Shown one piece after another: positions 42,901 to 52,058 of a stretch of DNA of 64,000 nt. Each line of letters opens with the position of its first letter. Position 1 is the first letter of the stretch. The stretch covers positions 1 to 64,000 of the forward strand of contig NZ_JAAAPN010000015.1 in NCBI RefSeq assembly GCF_009909205.1, in the 5' to 3' direction. This stretch comes from Aquabacterium fontiphilum. GTDB lineage: Bacteria; Pseudomonadota; Gammaproteobacteria; Burkholderiales; Burkholderiaceae_C. The notes beneath the pieces were generated by a model that saw nothing but the letters and a program-made list of their open reading frames with translations, searched no databases and had not been told where the DNA came from. Both the position numbers and the translations under genes were made by a program.

Positions 42901-43707
42901 TCACATGGGCCGTCGGATATCCATGCATGTGATGGGGTCGGTCTCGGGAAAGACGCTGCTTCGTTCTGCGGCATGAGCCAGTTGCGTCACCGCATCGGCC
43001 AGCGTGCAGACCTCTCGGTCTGGCAGCAAGGTCGACAGGGTGCGCATCCATGCCCGGCGGATGGCCGGATGGTCGGCGTCATGCGGATGCAACTCGAGCC
43101 GGACCAGGCTTTGCTGCCTGATCCGGTGAGAGAGGTAAGCGTGGCGGGTCAGGGACAGTGAGCGTCGCAAGGACGATTCCGTGCTGTAGACCAGGCTGTC
43201 GGCGGGGTAGCGTCCCTGCCTGTCCAGTGTGTAGAGTGCGCGGCGTGTGCAGGTGTAGCGCAAGGGCTTCTTGCTGAGCGCAGACCACGCACCCGGGCTG
43301 AGCAACCAGGCTGGCGCAACAAAGCCATGCAGGGGCCAGCGACAGCGCTGAAACCAGCGGATGCCCGCGTCGATGGCCATGCTGGCTTCCCATTGGCCCA
43401 GATCGGAGAACTCCCCCTCGCCGCGCGTGTAGATGCGGCGGCGGATCCAGTCTCGCCAGTGACGCGGGTGTCCTGCGTCCAGATGGGTGTAGCCATGCAA
43501 GGCGACCTCGCAGCCGTGCTCGAGTTCTGTGCTGACAGCGTGCTCGAACTCGGGTGTGCTGGGACGAAGGTGGAAGCGCGGCACGGCCAGCAAGGTCATC
43601 GGAACATTCCCGATCTCCCGCACAGCGCGCATGACGCGCTGGCAGGCGGCCCAGTTCACGGGGGCGACATCGTGAATCACGATGCTCATCAGTGCAGGTG
43701 CTGTCAC
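42901..43707 (-). CDS. DUF2334-type polysaccharide deacetylase-like protein
   Basis: A 268-residue protein of the carbohydrate esterase 4-like fold. The metal-site motifs are IVIHDVAP (with the catalytic Asp, 8-15), the HGYTH pair after EVALHGYTHLD, and a later HPHD. DUF2334 proteins are thought to deacetylate surface polysaccharide such as poly-N-acetylglucosamine. No signal peptide is evident, so a cytoplasmic or inner-face action is possible. Its ATG overlaps the stop of the upstream GT4 gene (ATGA), so the two are co-translated. Confidence 0.82.
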   Translation of the reverse strand: MTAPALMSIVIHDVAPVNWAACQRVMRAVREIGNVPMTLLAVPRFHLRPSTPEFEHAVSTELEHGCEVALHGYTHLDAGHPRHWRDWIRRRIYTRGEGEFSDLGQWEASMAIDAGIRWFQRCRWPLHGFVAPAWLLSPGAWSALSKKPLRYTCTRRALYTLDRQGRYPADSLVYSTESSLRRSLSLTRHAYLSHRIRQQSLVRLELHPHDADHPAIRRAWMRTLSTLLPDREVCTLADAVTQLAHAAERSSVFPETDPITCMDIRRPM

Positions 43708-44789
43708 GGGGTGTTCTCCAGGAGGCTTTGGTATCGACCGAACAAGCGAGGTAGCACAGCGCCCCAGGCCTGCGCGCGCGCGCGCTCGACAGCGGCTTGC
43801 GACAGGGGCGCACGTGGCGCGTTCAGGACCTCGGTCACCGCGTGTGCAAACGAAACCGGGTGACCGTCTGACACGCTGTAGCCAACTTGCTCGTTCACCA
43901 GTTCACGCAGGCCTGCTGTACCGCGTGCGACCACCGGGCAGCCACAAGCCATGGCCTCCAGCACCGTGAGGCCACAGGTTTCCTGGTCACCTGCGTGCAC
44001 GAACACGTCGGCGCTGGCCATGGCGCGGGCCAGCGCCCTGCGGTCGTTGGTGAAGGGCAGCCTGAGTACACCGGGGCCTCGGGGCGGCACGGGTCCGTCA
44101 CCCATGGCCACCAGCACATGGTTCGGCCCCAGCGCGCGTACCGCTTCGCACAGCGTCTGAAGGTTCTTCTCAGGCGCGAAGCGTCCGGCGTACAACAACA
44201 CCCGCGTGTCGGGTGACAGGCCCAGTTCCGCCCGCCATGCGGCTGAGCGGTGAGCGGGTTGGAATACCGCAGTGTCGACGCCGAGGGGCTGGTGCTCGAC
44301 ATGTGGCAGACCCCAGTCACGCAACTGGGCCACCATGTCGTGGCTGGGTGCCAGCACCAGGTCGCACCGTGCGTACACCTTGCAGAGATAGCGTCTGGCC
44401 CAAGCCGCCGCTGGCGCACCGCCGAACCGGCGCGCCATGGAAACCACGTTCGCATGGCAAAAGGCCACCACCGGCACGCGGAGCTGTCTGGCGGCGTCCA
44501 GCGCAGACCAGGCCAACGTGAAGGGGTCACCGATTTCGAACAGATCTGGGCGCTGGCGGGCCAGTCGCGCGCCGTTGGCTCGGCGAGCCAGCGGCGCCCT
44601 GTAGCCCCCCGAGAAAGGCAGGGGCATGCCTGGCAAAGCGAGCATCCCGGCACCAGACACGCCGGGTGCGGCCACCGTGTGCTGCCAGTCGCGACAGGCT
44701 GATATCCAGTTGCGCTTGGCCAGCACGTAGCTGCGCACGCCGCCGCTGGTGCGCCCCCAGAACATGGTCACGTCCATCACATGCGGCAT
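43704..44789 (-). CDS. GT4 glycosyltransferase
   Basis: A 361-residue GT-B transferase. It has VTMFWGRTSGGVRSYVLAKRNW at the N-terminus, donor domain VLLYAGRFAPEKNLQTLCEAVRAL, and E-x(7)-E motif DQETCGLTVLEAMACGCPVVARGTAGLRELV. The start MPHVMD at 44789 is chosen because the sigma-54 promoter predicts a transcript starting at 44811; longer frames begin upstream of that. It pairs with the deacetylase-like gene. The acceptor is unknown. Confidence 0.88.
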   Translation of the reverse strand: MPHVMDVTMFWGRTSGGVRSYVLAKRNWISACRDWQHTVAAPGVSGAGMLALPGMPLPFSGGYRAPLARRANGARLARQRPDLFEIGDPFTLAWSALDAARQLRVPVVAFCHANVVSMARRFGGAPAAAWARRYLCKVYARCDLVLAPSHDMVAQLRDWGLPHVEHQPLGVDTAVFQPAHRSAAWRAELGLSPDTRVLLYAGRFAPEKNLQTLCEAVRALGPNHVLVAMGDGPVPPRGPGVLRLPFTNDRRALARAMASADVFVHAGDQETCGLTVLEAMACGCPVVARGTAGLRELVNEQVGYSVSDGHPVSFAHAVTEVLNAPRAPLSQAAVERARAQAWGAVLPRLFGRYQSLLENTP

Positions 44790-44822
44790 GCGCCAACCTC
44801 TGTGGAAAGTCGGATCCGGAGG

Positions 44823-44837
44823 GCAAATAGCGTGCCT
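44823..44837 (-). promoter_or_regulatory. Sigma-54 promoter for the GT4-deacetylase operon
   Basis: Minus strand AGGCACGCTATTTGC matches the consensus except at the first base. Predicted transcript start 44811; 22-base leader. Confidence 0.76.
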
Positions 44838-44851
44838 GCGGCAGGAGGCGC

Positions 44852-44866
44852 GGGAATGCCGTGTGC
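44852..44866 (+). promoter_or_regulatory. Weak candidate sigma-54 promoter for the 44921 gene
   Basis: GGGAATGCCGTGTGC keeps GG-N10-GC but has A for C at -24 and GTGC at -12. Predicted transcript start 44878; 43-base leader. Confidence 0.38.
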
Positions 44867-44920
44867 TGTTCACAGGGAGAGCCGCCCACTCGGGGTCGGC
44901 ATGATTGAAAGGAGCTGACG

Positions 44921-45373
44921 ATGAACAACGAAGACGTGATCGACGTTCTGAACGACCTGATCGAGAACTGCCGCGATGGTGAGTACGGCTTCCGGGCCTG
45001 TGCTGAACATACCCAGTCGACAGAGCTGCGTGAACTCTTTCAGTCGCGTGCCCGCGAATGCGGTGGCGCAGCCGTGGAACTTCAGGCGCTGGTTACCCAG
45101 TTCGGCGGTCGTCCGGAAGATGGCGGCACCGCGAGTGGCGCTATGCATCGCGGCTGGGTGGCCGTCAAGGGCACGCTGAGCGGTTACACCGATCTGGCGA
45201 TGCTGGAAGAGTGCGAGCGTGGCGAAGACGTGGCCAAGGCCCGCTATCAGAAAGCGCTGGGTGAGAGCTTGCCGCCATCGGTGCGATTGGTCGTGGAGCG
45301 CCAATTCCAGGGGGCGCAGCGCAATCATGACCAGATCCGTGCGCTTCGGGACCGTTTTCGCGCGGCCGCCTGA
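44921..45373 (+). CDS. PA2169/DUF2383 four-helix-bundle protein
   Basis: A 150-residue, fully helical soluble protein. NNEDVIDVLNDLIENCRDGEYGFRACAEHTQSTELRELFQSRA fits the ferritin-like DUF2383 (PA2169) family. Conserved Glu/His residues might bind metal, but the family has no proven role. It is often found with stress genes. GAAAGGAG precedes the ATG by about 8 bases. Followed 83 bases later by a CBS gene that has its own promoter. Confidence 0.87.
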   Translation: MNNEDVIDVLNDLIENCRDGEYGFRACAEHTQSTELRELFQSRARECGGAAVELQALVTQFGGRPEDGGTASGAMHRGWVAVKGTLSGYTDLAMLEECERGEDVAKARYQKALGESLPPSVRLVVERQFQGAQRNHDQIRALRDRFRAAA

Positions 45374-45403
45374 CGGACCAAAACACGGCTTGTAAAAAAG
45401 TGC

Positions 45404-45418
45404 AGGCCCACCGATTGC
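45404..45418 (+). promoter_or_regulatory. Candidate sigma-54 promoter for the second CBS gene
   Basis: AGGCCCACCGATTGC has C for A and A for G in the -24 half and a perfect TTGC. Predicted transcript start 45430; 26-base leader. Confidence 0.5.
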
Positions 45419-45455
45419 TCATGGGGAGGTTCAAACATCCTCATGAGGAATCGGC

Positions 45456-45893
45456 ATGCGACGTGTTTCAGAGGTCATGACCCATGGTGTGGAGGTCATT
45501 TCCCCTCAGGCTTCTCTTCAGGAAGCCGCTCAATTGATGGACCTGCTCAATGTGGGTGCCTTGCCCGTCTGTGAGGGGCGCAAACTCGTCGGCATGATCA
45601 CGGACCGGGACATCACCGTCCGTGCCATTGCCACCGGCCTGATCCCGAACGACACGGCGGTGTCGGAGGTGATGACCGAGCACACCCGCTGGTGTTATGA
45701 CGACCAAACGACCGACGAGGTGCTGCAACAAATGAGCGATGTGCAGATCCGCCGCATGCCGGTGCTCAATGATCAGGATGAACTGGTGGGCATTGTGTCC
45801 CTCGGCGATCTCGCCACGCGTGAGCCCGAAGGCATCGGCCAGCTGCTGCGCGACATTTCTTCCCCGTCAGAGCCCGACCGCAGTGCGCTGTAA
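45456..45893 (+). CDS. Protein with two CBS domains, second copy
   Basis: A 145-residue Bateman module: repeat 1 (VISPQASLQEAAQLMDLLNVGALPVCEGRKLVGMITDRDI) and repeat 2 (VQIRRMPVLNDQDELVGIVSLGDLA). It is clearly a paralogue of the 27025 protein, sharing VMTxxxxWCYxDQ and the tail (DIS/GIS)(SP/EP)S/AEP. Expected to bind adenine nucleotides and adjust a partner under stress; the partner is not known. Convergent with the end of the long glycan operon. Confidence 0.9.
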   Translation: MRRVSEVMTHGVEVISPQASLQEAAQLMDLLNVGALPVCEGRKLVGMITDRDITVRAIATGLIPNDTAVSEVMTEHTRWCYDDQTTDEVLQQMSDVQIRRMPVLNDQDELVGIVSLGDLATREPEGIGQLLRDISSPSEPDRSAL

Positions 45894-45905
45894 GAGCTGT
45901 TTCTC

Positions 45906-46859
45906 CTACTGGGCGACCTGGCGCAGCAACTGGGCCCAGTCCCCCACGAACCGGTCGATGTGAAATCGCGCAAGCGCGGTCTTTCGCGCAGCCTGGCCCA
46001 TGCGGTGAGCGGCCGCAGGGTCCTCCAGCAGCAGCTGCATGGCCTCCACCAGCGCATCGATGCGGGTGTCGATGTATCCATCATGACCCCGTGTGATCAC
46101 GGTACTCAATTCCGTGGTGGCCAGCCCGACGACCGGCATGCCCACCATCATGGCCTCGATCAGCGCCAGCCCCAGACTGGTGTAGCGGATGGGGTGAAAA
46201 AAGAACCGGTATGTCGCCATCAGCTCACCCAGCTGGCGTTGCGACACCTCGCCCAGCCCGCCGGGCATGGTGTGGGCATCCATGCCTGCCAATGCGAGGG
46301 GCACCGACTGGCGGACTTGCTCATACACGTCGGCCCCCAGCCGGCGGCCCCTTCGGCACAGGTGATTGACCACGACGAGCCCCTCTGGCCGCGTGCCGCT
46401 GTAGCGGGCCTCGTTGATGAGCTTGACGCCGTGCTCGATCACTGAAACAGGCGAGCGACCACTGTCCCACATCAGGGCATTGAACGGGGTCACATGCACG
46501 AGCACGGTGTCGGGGTCGTCTACCCAGTGGCGCGTGTTGGTCGGATGCTCCTGCGGGGGGTCGTGTTCAAGGTAGATCCGAGGCAGGCGCTGTTGCTCAG
46601 GGGACAGCAGCGTGTGCCGCTCGTGCTCATAGGCTTGGCGTGACTGGTACAGCACCACGTCAAACCGCATGCTGGCCAGCTGCTCAACCGGGGCATCGTG
46701 CACGTTGTCGCCCCAGGGTAACTGGCCGCTGCGGCCCGTGTGATGAGGCGAGCCGGTCGCATCGCGCACCAAGTAAAAATCGTGGGGCACCTGGGAGAGG
46801 TAGTACATGTAGTTGCCATGGACATGCCAAGTCAGGATGCGCAATCGCTTCATCTGCAC
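45906..46859 (-). CDS. Glycosyltransferase (GT4-like), last gene of the glycan operon
   Basis: A 317-residue protein, shorter than usual GT4. It starts LRILTWHVHGNYMYYLSQVPHDFYLVRD, a form seen in a subgroup whose N-terminal domain is reduced. The donor domain has VVNHLCRRGRRLGADVYEQV and the E-containing loop HPIRYTSLGLALIEAMMVGMPVVGLATTELSTVI. Start could be 46859 or the ATG at 46853. It follows the GT2 gene by 6 bases. Probably adds one sugar of the surface glycan. Confidence 0.83.
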   Translation of the reverse strand: MQMKRLRILTWHVHGNYMYYLSQVPHDFYLVRDATGSPHHTGRSGQLPWGDNVHDAPVEQLASMRFDVVLYQSRQAYEHERHTLLSPEQQRLPRIYLEHDPPQEHPTNTRHWVDDPDTVLVHVTPFNALMWDSGRSPVSVIEHGVKLINEARYSGTRPEGLVVVNHLCRRGRRLGADVYEQVRQSVPLALAGMDAHTMPGGLGEVSQRQLGELMATYRFFFHPIRYTSLGLALIEAMMVGMPVVGLATTELSTVITRGHDGYIDTRIDALVEAMQLLLEDPAAAHRMGQAARKTALARFHIDRFVGDWAQLLRQVAQ

Positions 46860-46865
46860 GCCTTG

Positions 46866-47837
46866 CTACCAGAACAGCACACGGAAACGCCATGCTCCGG
46901 CCAGCCGCCAGAAGATGGCCAGATATGGGATAACCAGTGAGGTGAGCACCATCTCGAGCACATGTCGCGGAGCGCGCGAGGTGCGTCGAAGTCGCTGCCA
47001 GGCGAAGTGCAAGCTCAACGCCAGTGCACTGCCAAGGAGGGTGGCCGCCCAGGCTTCCGAGCCTTGCGCCCACGCCACGATGGCGGCGACCGAGGCAAGG
47101 ACGATCAGGTAGTAGCGCAACGGTGCCATGCGCCGCATCTTCAGGCAGTAGAGCTGCGGATGCTTCTTGTAGAGCAGGGCATCGAAGAACATGTTGCGCT
47201 GCTGCCGCAGGCTGATCGCCCAAGGTGCGGGACGAACGGGGTGAACGACCAGGGCGTCGGGTGCCCAGCCGATGCTCTGGCCCGCCCGCAGCATGCGGAA
47301 CTGCAGGTCGGAGTCCTCCCGCCAGGCGCGGGTGAAACGTTCGTCGAAGCCCCCCAGCAGCGTCAGGACTTCACGCCGTACGAACGCATTGGCCGTCACG
47401 AACTCGGCTTGCTCCAGTCCCTTGGTCACAAGGTCGAAGTCGGTCGGATGCGGGCTCACCGGAACCGTGATGCGACCGGTGACGGCGGCCAGGTCCGGCT
47501 GGAGGGCCCTCAAGCCATGGGCCAGCCAGTTGTGCGCGGGCACGGTGTCATCGTCGGTGAAGGCAATGACGTCTGCGTGAGCCAGCCGCCAGCCTCGGTT
47601 GCGGGCGCCTGCGGGGCCACGGGTTCCCTGCGCCTGGGTATAGGTGAGGGCCGGACTGTCCGGATCGCTGCCCAATCGGCGTACCAGCGCCTCGGTCTGT
47701 GCGCATGCGCCGTCATCCACCACGATGATCTCGTACTCACCTGCCGCCAGGGACTGTTGCATCAGTGCGGCGAGGCAGCGCTGCAGCAACTGCGGTCGAC
47801 CGCAGGTGGGAATCACCACGGAAACAGCAGGCGACAT
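46866..47837 (-). CDS. GT2 glycosyltransferase
   Basis: A 323-residue GT-A transferase. It has SVVIPTCGRPQLLQRCLAALMQQ (5-27), the nucleotide-binding YEIIVVDDGA, the metal-binding D-x-D as FTDDDTVPA, and the acceptor-side WREDSDLQFRMLRAG. Two hydrophobic segments near the C-terminus (about 248-285 and 298-318) anchor it to the inner membrane. It starts 2 bases before the carbamoyltransferase stop region, in the same operon. Confidence 0.9.
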   Translation of the reverse strand: MSPAVSVVIPTCGRPQLLQRCLAALMQQSLAAGEYEIIVVDDGACAQTEALVRRLGSDPDSPALTYTQAQGTRGPAGARNRGWRLAHADVIAFTDDDTVPAHNWLAHGLRALQPDLAAVTGRITVPVSPHPTDFDLVTKGLEQAEFVTANAFVRREVLTLLGGFDERFTRAWREDSDLQFRMLRAGQSIGWAPDALVVHPVRPAPWAISLRQQRNMFFDALLYKKHPQLYCLKMRRMAPLRYYLIVLASVAAIVAWAQGSEAWAATLLGSALALSLHFAWQRLRRTSRAPRHVLEMVLTSLVIPYLAIFWRLAGAWRFRVLFW

Positions 47838-47838
47838 G

Positions 47839-49644
47839 TCAGATCAAGCGAGGTGATTTGTCCACCACAAAGTTACCCATCACCACCGCGTCAAGGGGGG
47901 TGGTGTAGAACGCCTCCAGGGCGTCGCGTGGGCTGCACACCATGGGCTGGCCTCGGACGTTGAAAGAGGTGTTCACCAGCACGGGCACGCCGGTGCGTTC
48001 ACCAAAGGCGCGAAGCAGGGCGTGCAGGGCCGGCTGGCGTTCAGCGTTCACCGTCTGGACACGGGCGGTGCGGTCAATGTGACAGGCAGCGGGAATGCGC
48101 TCGGCGGCCGCAGGCAGCACGTCATAGATAAAAAGCATGAAGGGCGACTCCCCCCCATTGGCGTCAGCTGGACTGAACCAGTCCGACAGACATTCCTGCG
48201 GCACCACCGGTGCAACAGGCCGGAAATCTTCGCGGTCCTTGAGTTCGTTGAGTCGCCGCTGCATGTCGCCGTGCAGTGGCGAGGCCAGGATGGAGCGGGC
48301 GCCCAGGGCGCGTGGACCAAACTCCATGCGTCCCTGAAACCAGCCAATGATCTGATCCTGCGCCAGGAGGGCTGCCACCTCACGAGCCGGATCCTGCAGC
48401 TTGCGATACGGCAGGCCAGCCCAGCGCAACAGGGACTCGATGTGCTCGTCGTCATAGGCTGGCCCCAGGCAGGCGTCGTCCATCTGCCACTGGCGGGTGG
48501 CCAGCGTCAGGGGCTGCCCCACTGGCGCCACGGTTTCAGGTTGCTGGACGGTGTCAAAGGCGCGCTGACGCATACGCGCGTCGACCCACAGGGCCGCCCC
48601 CAGCGCGGTACCAGCATCCCCCGCGGCCGGCTGCACCCAGACGGCGTCGAAGATCCCGCTGTCACGCAGGCGCGCATTCATCACACAGTTCAGCGCCACG
48701 CCGCCCGCCATGGCCAGATGGCGTGCACCGCTGGCTTCTCGCAGCCAGCGCGCCAGCGCCAGTACGGTGTCTTCGAGCACGTCCTGCAGCGAGGCGGCCA
48801 GATCCAGGTGTGCCTCAGACAGCGTGTCTCCGGGTCGGCGACGTGGTCCGGTCAAGGCTTCCAGATCCAGCGGGCCCAAGTTGAACTGGCCGTTTCCCTC
48901 GACCCGCAAAGCGGCCTGTAGCGCGTCGCGGAACCGGGGCTGGCCAAGCGCGGCCAGGGCCATGACCTTGTACTCATCGGAGGAGTGCAGAAAGCCCAGG
49001 TGCTGCGTGACACGCTCATACAACAGGCCCAGCGAGTGGGGCATGTTGACTTGACCCAAGGCCGTGTAGCGGCCAGCCTCGGCCACGCCGTAACTGGTCG
49101 TTGCCAGCTCGCCGCGACCATCAAGTGTCATGACGGCGCAATGAGCAAACGGCGAGGCCAAGAAGGCGCTGGCCTGGTGGCACAGATGGTGGTCCACAGG
49201 ATGCCAGGTCCACGGAGCGGGGCGGGGCAGATCCTGCCACCGGTGACGCAGATGATGGGGCACCCCATCGCACAGCTGCCGCGGCGCGTTGACCATATAG
49301 GCTGCAAACAGCGGGTCCCAGACGTTATCCCATTCGCCGGCATCCTGGGCCGAAGGCTCAAGGGGCAGCTGGATCATCCGGGCTCCTTGTAGCCGGTCGC
49401 GCAGAATGTGGTCGGGGTTGTAGCTGTAGGCCACGTGGTCCACGTCTGCCAGCGTGGCGCCAGCTTGCCGCAGGCAGTCGTCGATGGCGTGAAACGGGAG
49501 TTCCCAGGCACTGAAGGGAACGGGGCGTTTGGCGTGCTTGATGCGCGTGTAGCGCTCCTCTTCCGAAGCCGCAATCACCACCCCGTCCAGGACGATGGCA
49601 GCGGCAGAGTCGTGAAAGGCAGCGTTGATGCCCAGGGTGATCAT
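47839..49644 (-). CDS. NodU/CmcH-family carbamoyltransferase
   Basis: A 601-residue carbamoyltransferase. The N-terminal Kae1-like domain has LGINAAFHDSAAAIVLDGVVIAASEEERYTRIKHAKRPVP and the metal motif HHLCHQASAF. The C-terminal YrdC-like domain has GRMEFGPRALGARSILASP and NTSFNVRGQPMVCSP. It makes carbamoyl adenylate and carbamoylates a hydroxyl, as in NodU (Nod factor) and CmcH. Here it most likely decorates a sugar of the surface glycan made by its neighbours. Operon position: fifth of eight genes after the PRC-barrel gene. Confidence 0.93.
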   Translation of the reverse strand: MITLGINAAFHDSAAAIVLDGVVIAASEEERYTRIKHAKRPVPFSAWELPFHAIDDCLRQAGATLADVDHVAYSYNPDHILRDRLQGARMIQLPLEPSAQDAGEWDNVWDPLFAAYMVNAPRQLCDGVPHHLRHRWQDLPRPAPWTWHPVDHHLCHQASAFLASPFAHCAVMTLDGRGELATTSYGVAEAGRYTALGQVNMPHSLGLLYERVTQHLGFLHSSDEYKVMALAALGQPRFRDALQAALRVEGNGQFNLGPLDLEALTGPRRRPGDTLSEAHLDLAASLQDVLEDTVLALARWLREASGARHLAMAGGVALNCVMNARLRDSGIFDAVWVQPAAGDAGTALGAALWVDARMRQRAFDTVQQPETVAPVGQPLTLATRQWQMDDACLGPAYDDEHIESLLRWAGLPYRKLQDPAREVAALLAQDQIIGWFQGRMEFGPRALGARSILASPLHGDMQRRLNELKDREDFRPVAPVVPQECLSDWFSPADANGGESPFMLFIYDVLPAAAERIPAACHIDRTARVQTVNAERQPALHALLRAFGERTGVPVLVNTSFNVRGQPMVCSPRDALEAFYTTPLDAVVMGNFVVDKSPRLI

Positions 49645-49666
49645 GGCAGTGCGGGTTCGAAGAGGG

Positions 49667-50734
49667 TCAGGCAGGCAGGAGCGCCAGGCAGGCGGCCAGC
49701 ACGGTTTCGTGCGGCACGCCGGTCAGACAGGTCGGACTGCCCTGCGGACAACTGCTTTGCAGACAGTTCCGACAAGGCACGTCGTGGGAGAGCACGCGTG
49801 CGCGCGCTTTCCAGGGCGTGTGCTGGGGATTGGTCAGTGCATACAGGTCCACAACCGGCGTGTCGAGCGCGGTAGCCAGATGGACAGGACCTGTGTTGTT
49901 GCTGACGAGCAGAGCGGCCTCGCTCAGCACTCCCCCCAGCTCGCCAAGACTCAGCTCGCCACACAGGTTCAGTGATGGCGCGCGCATGACGTGGCGAGCT
50001 TGCGCCACCAACCCGGCTTCGGCTGGGGAGCCGGTGAACACGGTGCGTACGGCCCGGCGATGCCAAAGCTGGTCGGCCACCAGCCCAAAGCGCTCTGCCG
50101 GGTAACGACGAGAAGGCGCCGAGGCGCCAGGATGCATCACCACGTAAGGCGTGCCGTCGGCCAGACCCAGCGCCCGCAACCGGCTGCGGGCGCGCACCTC
50201 GTCGAGCTCGTCGAGCTCGAACCGCAGGCGGTCGTGAGGAGGGTGCCACCCCACCTGGGCCACCAGCGCCAGCTGTCGGGCGACTTCATGCCGCGGACCC
50301 GTCTGGATGTCGTCGGTCTCTCGTACCCAGTCTGTCAACAGGTGATAGGGCTGCTCTCGGCTGTGCGCCAGCCGCAGCGAAATGCCGGCCATCAGACACA
50401 GCATGGCCGCGGGAAGGGCGCTTTGTGTGCAGGTGGTGAAAATGACCGCAGCATCGAACCCGCCCGCCTTCAGGCGGTCTGCGCAAGCGGAAAGCGCGTC
50501 CGGTTCTGCATGCTTCATCCATGGGGCTCGAAATGGAATCACCTCGTCGACCAGCCCGGACCGTTCGGCCGCCTCAGCACCCGACGGTGAGCAAAGCATG
50601 CTGAGGCTTGCCTGAGGTTGGCTGGCCCGGATGGCGGCCAGCGCTGGCGTGGTCATGAGCACATCGCCCAGATGATCGAGCCGGATGGCGAGGATGCGCC
50701 TCAGCCCCTGCCAGCGCGAGGGAACAGCACTCAT
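49667..50734 (-). CDS. GT9-family heptosyltransferase-like enzyme
   Basis: A 355-residue GT9 enzyme. It has ILAIRLDHLGDVLMTTPALAAIRASQP (about 14-40), HPGASAPSRRYPAERF and SNNTGPVHLATALDTPVVDLY, the core of ADP-heptose transferases. The ATG overlaps the gmhB stop (ATGA). Pairing a heptose transferase with GmhB in one operon supports heptose as a component of the glycan. It is a distant relative of the 7819 enzyme. Confidence 0.9.
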   Translation of the reverse strand: MSAVPSRWQGLRRILAIRLDHLGDVLMTTPALAAIRASQPQASLSMLCSPSGAEAAERSGLVDEVIPFRAPWMKHAEPDALSACADRLKAGGFDAAVIFTTCTQSALPAAMLCLMAGISLRLAHSREQPYHLLTDWVRETDDIQTGPRHEVARQLALVAQVGWHPPHDRLRFELDELDEVRARSRLRALGLADGTPYVVMHPGASAPSRRYPAERFGLVADQLWHRRAVRTVFTGSPAEAGLVAQARHVMRAPSLNLCGELSLGELGGVLSEAALLVSNNTGPVHLATALDTPVVDLYALTNPQHTPWKARARVLSHDVPCRNCLQSSCPQGSPTCLTGVPHETVLAACLALLPA

Positions 50735-51345
50735 GATGCTGCCACGCAGCTTGGTGGTGTGGGCGCTTCCGCTGGCTGCCGTGTTCCGAGTATCCAGGAA
50801 GCGGCATCCATCAGATCGGCTGCACGGTGCACGGGCCGCCTCAGGGGGCTGAGGCGCCATTCCGTCTCGTGCCCGACGTCGAGCAAAATGGACTGACAGC
50901 CGGCGCGGTGGCCCGCTTCGACATCGTCCAGGATGTCGCCCACCATCCATGACCGCTTGAGATCGATGTGATGAGTGGCCGCCGCCTGACGCAGGAGACC
51001 TGGCGCGGGTTTGCGACACAGGCAACCCGGTGCCTGCCTGGGCGAAGGCGCATGCGGACACGCCAACACATCGGTCAGCTGAACGCCGACCTCTTCCTCG
51101 ACCTTGCGCATCAACGCGTGGCGCAGCGCCATCCAGGCACGGCGGTCGAAGTAGCCCAAGGCCATACCGGGCTGGTTGCTCACCACCACCAGCAAATGCC
51201 CTGCTGCGGCCCATGAACGCAAGGCCTCGGGTGCGCGAGGGGTGAAACGCAACAGCGCCGGATCCACGTTGTACGGGACGTTCTCGACCAGGGTCCCATC
51301 CTTGTCGAGGAAGACAGCAGTACGCGAAGGCGTGTTCATGGCCAT
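50731..51345 (-). CDS. gmhB: D-glycero-D-manno-heptose-1,7-bisphosphate 7-phosphatase
   Basis: A 204-residue HAD phosphatase. Motif I is FLDKDGTL (about 12-19), VVVSNQPGMALG follows, and the zinc-holding loop CPHAPSPRQAPGCLCRKPAPG is typical of GmhB/HisB-N. Motif IV is VGDILDDVEAG. It removes the 7-phosphate made by RfaE1-type kinase action, a step toward ADP-heptose; the kinase is at 28921. The start may be 51345 or 51339. It overlaps the SDR gene upstream by 10 bases. Confidence 0.88.
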   Translation of the reverse strand: MAMNTPSRTAVFLDKDGTLVENVPYNVDPALLRFTPRAPEALRSWAAAGHLLVVVSNQPGMALGYFDRRAWMALRHALMRKVEEEVGVQLTDVLACPHAPSPRQAPGCLCRKPAPGLLRQAAATHHIDLKRSWMVGDILDDVEAGHRAGCQSILLDVGHETEWRLSPLRRPVHRAADLMDAASWILGTRQPAEAPTPPSCVAAS

Positions 51346-52058
51346 GAGGACTCCTGTCGAGGCAACACCATCAGTTCAGGAATGGCGGACTCCACTGGCA
51401 TCGTCAGGGCAAAGGCGATGGCGCGGGCCACGTTGCCCGGGTCCTGCAACCGCGCGAGGTCCAGGCCTTCGAAGCGATCCAGCAGAAAAGGGGTGCGCAT
51501 GCCGCCGACGACGACGCTCATCACGCGGATGCCATCGGCACGCAGCTCCGCATGAAGGGCGTGAGACAGCCCTGTGAGTCCCCATTTGCTTGCGTGGTAC
51601 GCGCTGGCATTGGGCCAGGCACGCTTGGCAGCAGTCGACGCAATGTTGACAATCTGCCCACGACGCGCCCGCAAGGCCGGCAAGGCCAGCTTGCTGAGCA
51701 TGAAAGGTGCAGTCAGATTGACGGCGACGACATCGTCCCAGTTTTCGAGTGTCAGTGCGTCGATGGCGGCAGTGACGTCGGTGCCCGCGTTGTTGACCAG
51801 GACATCCAGGCCGCCGAAAAGTCCGGTGATGTCGGCCATCGCTGCCATCACCGCTTCACGGTCTCGGAGGTCAATCACCAGGTCGCGGGTGCGGTGACCC
51901 TGCGGGTCAGCGCGTTCGCGTACGGCCGCCAGCCTGTCGGCCTGACGATCCACCATGATCACCTGCATCCCTGCTTCGAGCAGCACCGCGGTGAGGGCCG
52001 CGCCCAAGCCGCTTGCGGCGCCGGTTATGAGCGCCACCTTGCCTTCAAGCGTGACCAT
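51336..52058 (-). CDS. Short-chain dehydrogenase/reductase
   Basis: A 240-residue classical SDR. It has cofactor motif TGAASGLG (about 12-19), NNAG (about 87-90), catalytic Ser in NIASTAAKRAWPNASAYHASKWGLTG and the Tyr-x-x-x-Lys pair in YHASK. The acidic residue in VDRQADRL favours NAD(H). The substrate is not deducible; a nucleotide-sugar or polyol step would suit the operon. The start at 52058 lies 14 bases inside the upstream GT4 gene, implying coupling. Confidence 0.9.
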   Translation of the reverse strand: MVTLEGKVALITGAASGLGAALTAVLLEAGMQVIMVDRQADRLAAVRERADPQGHRTRDLVIDLRDREAVMAAMADITGLFGGLDVLVNNAGTDVTAAIDALTLENWDDVVAVNLTAPFMLSKLALPALRARRGQIVNIASTAAKRAWPNASAYHASKWGLTGLSHALHAELRADGIRVMSVVVGGMRTPFLLDRFEGLDLARLQDPGNVARAIAFALTMPVESAIPELMVLPRQESSWP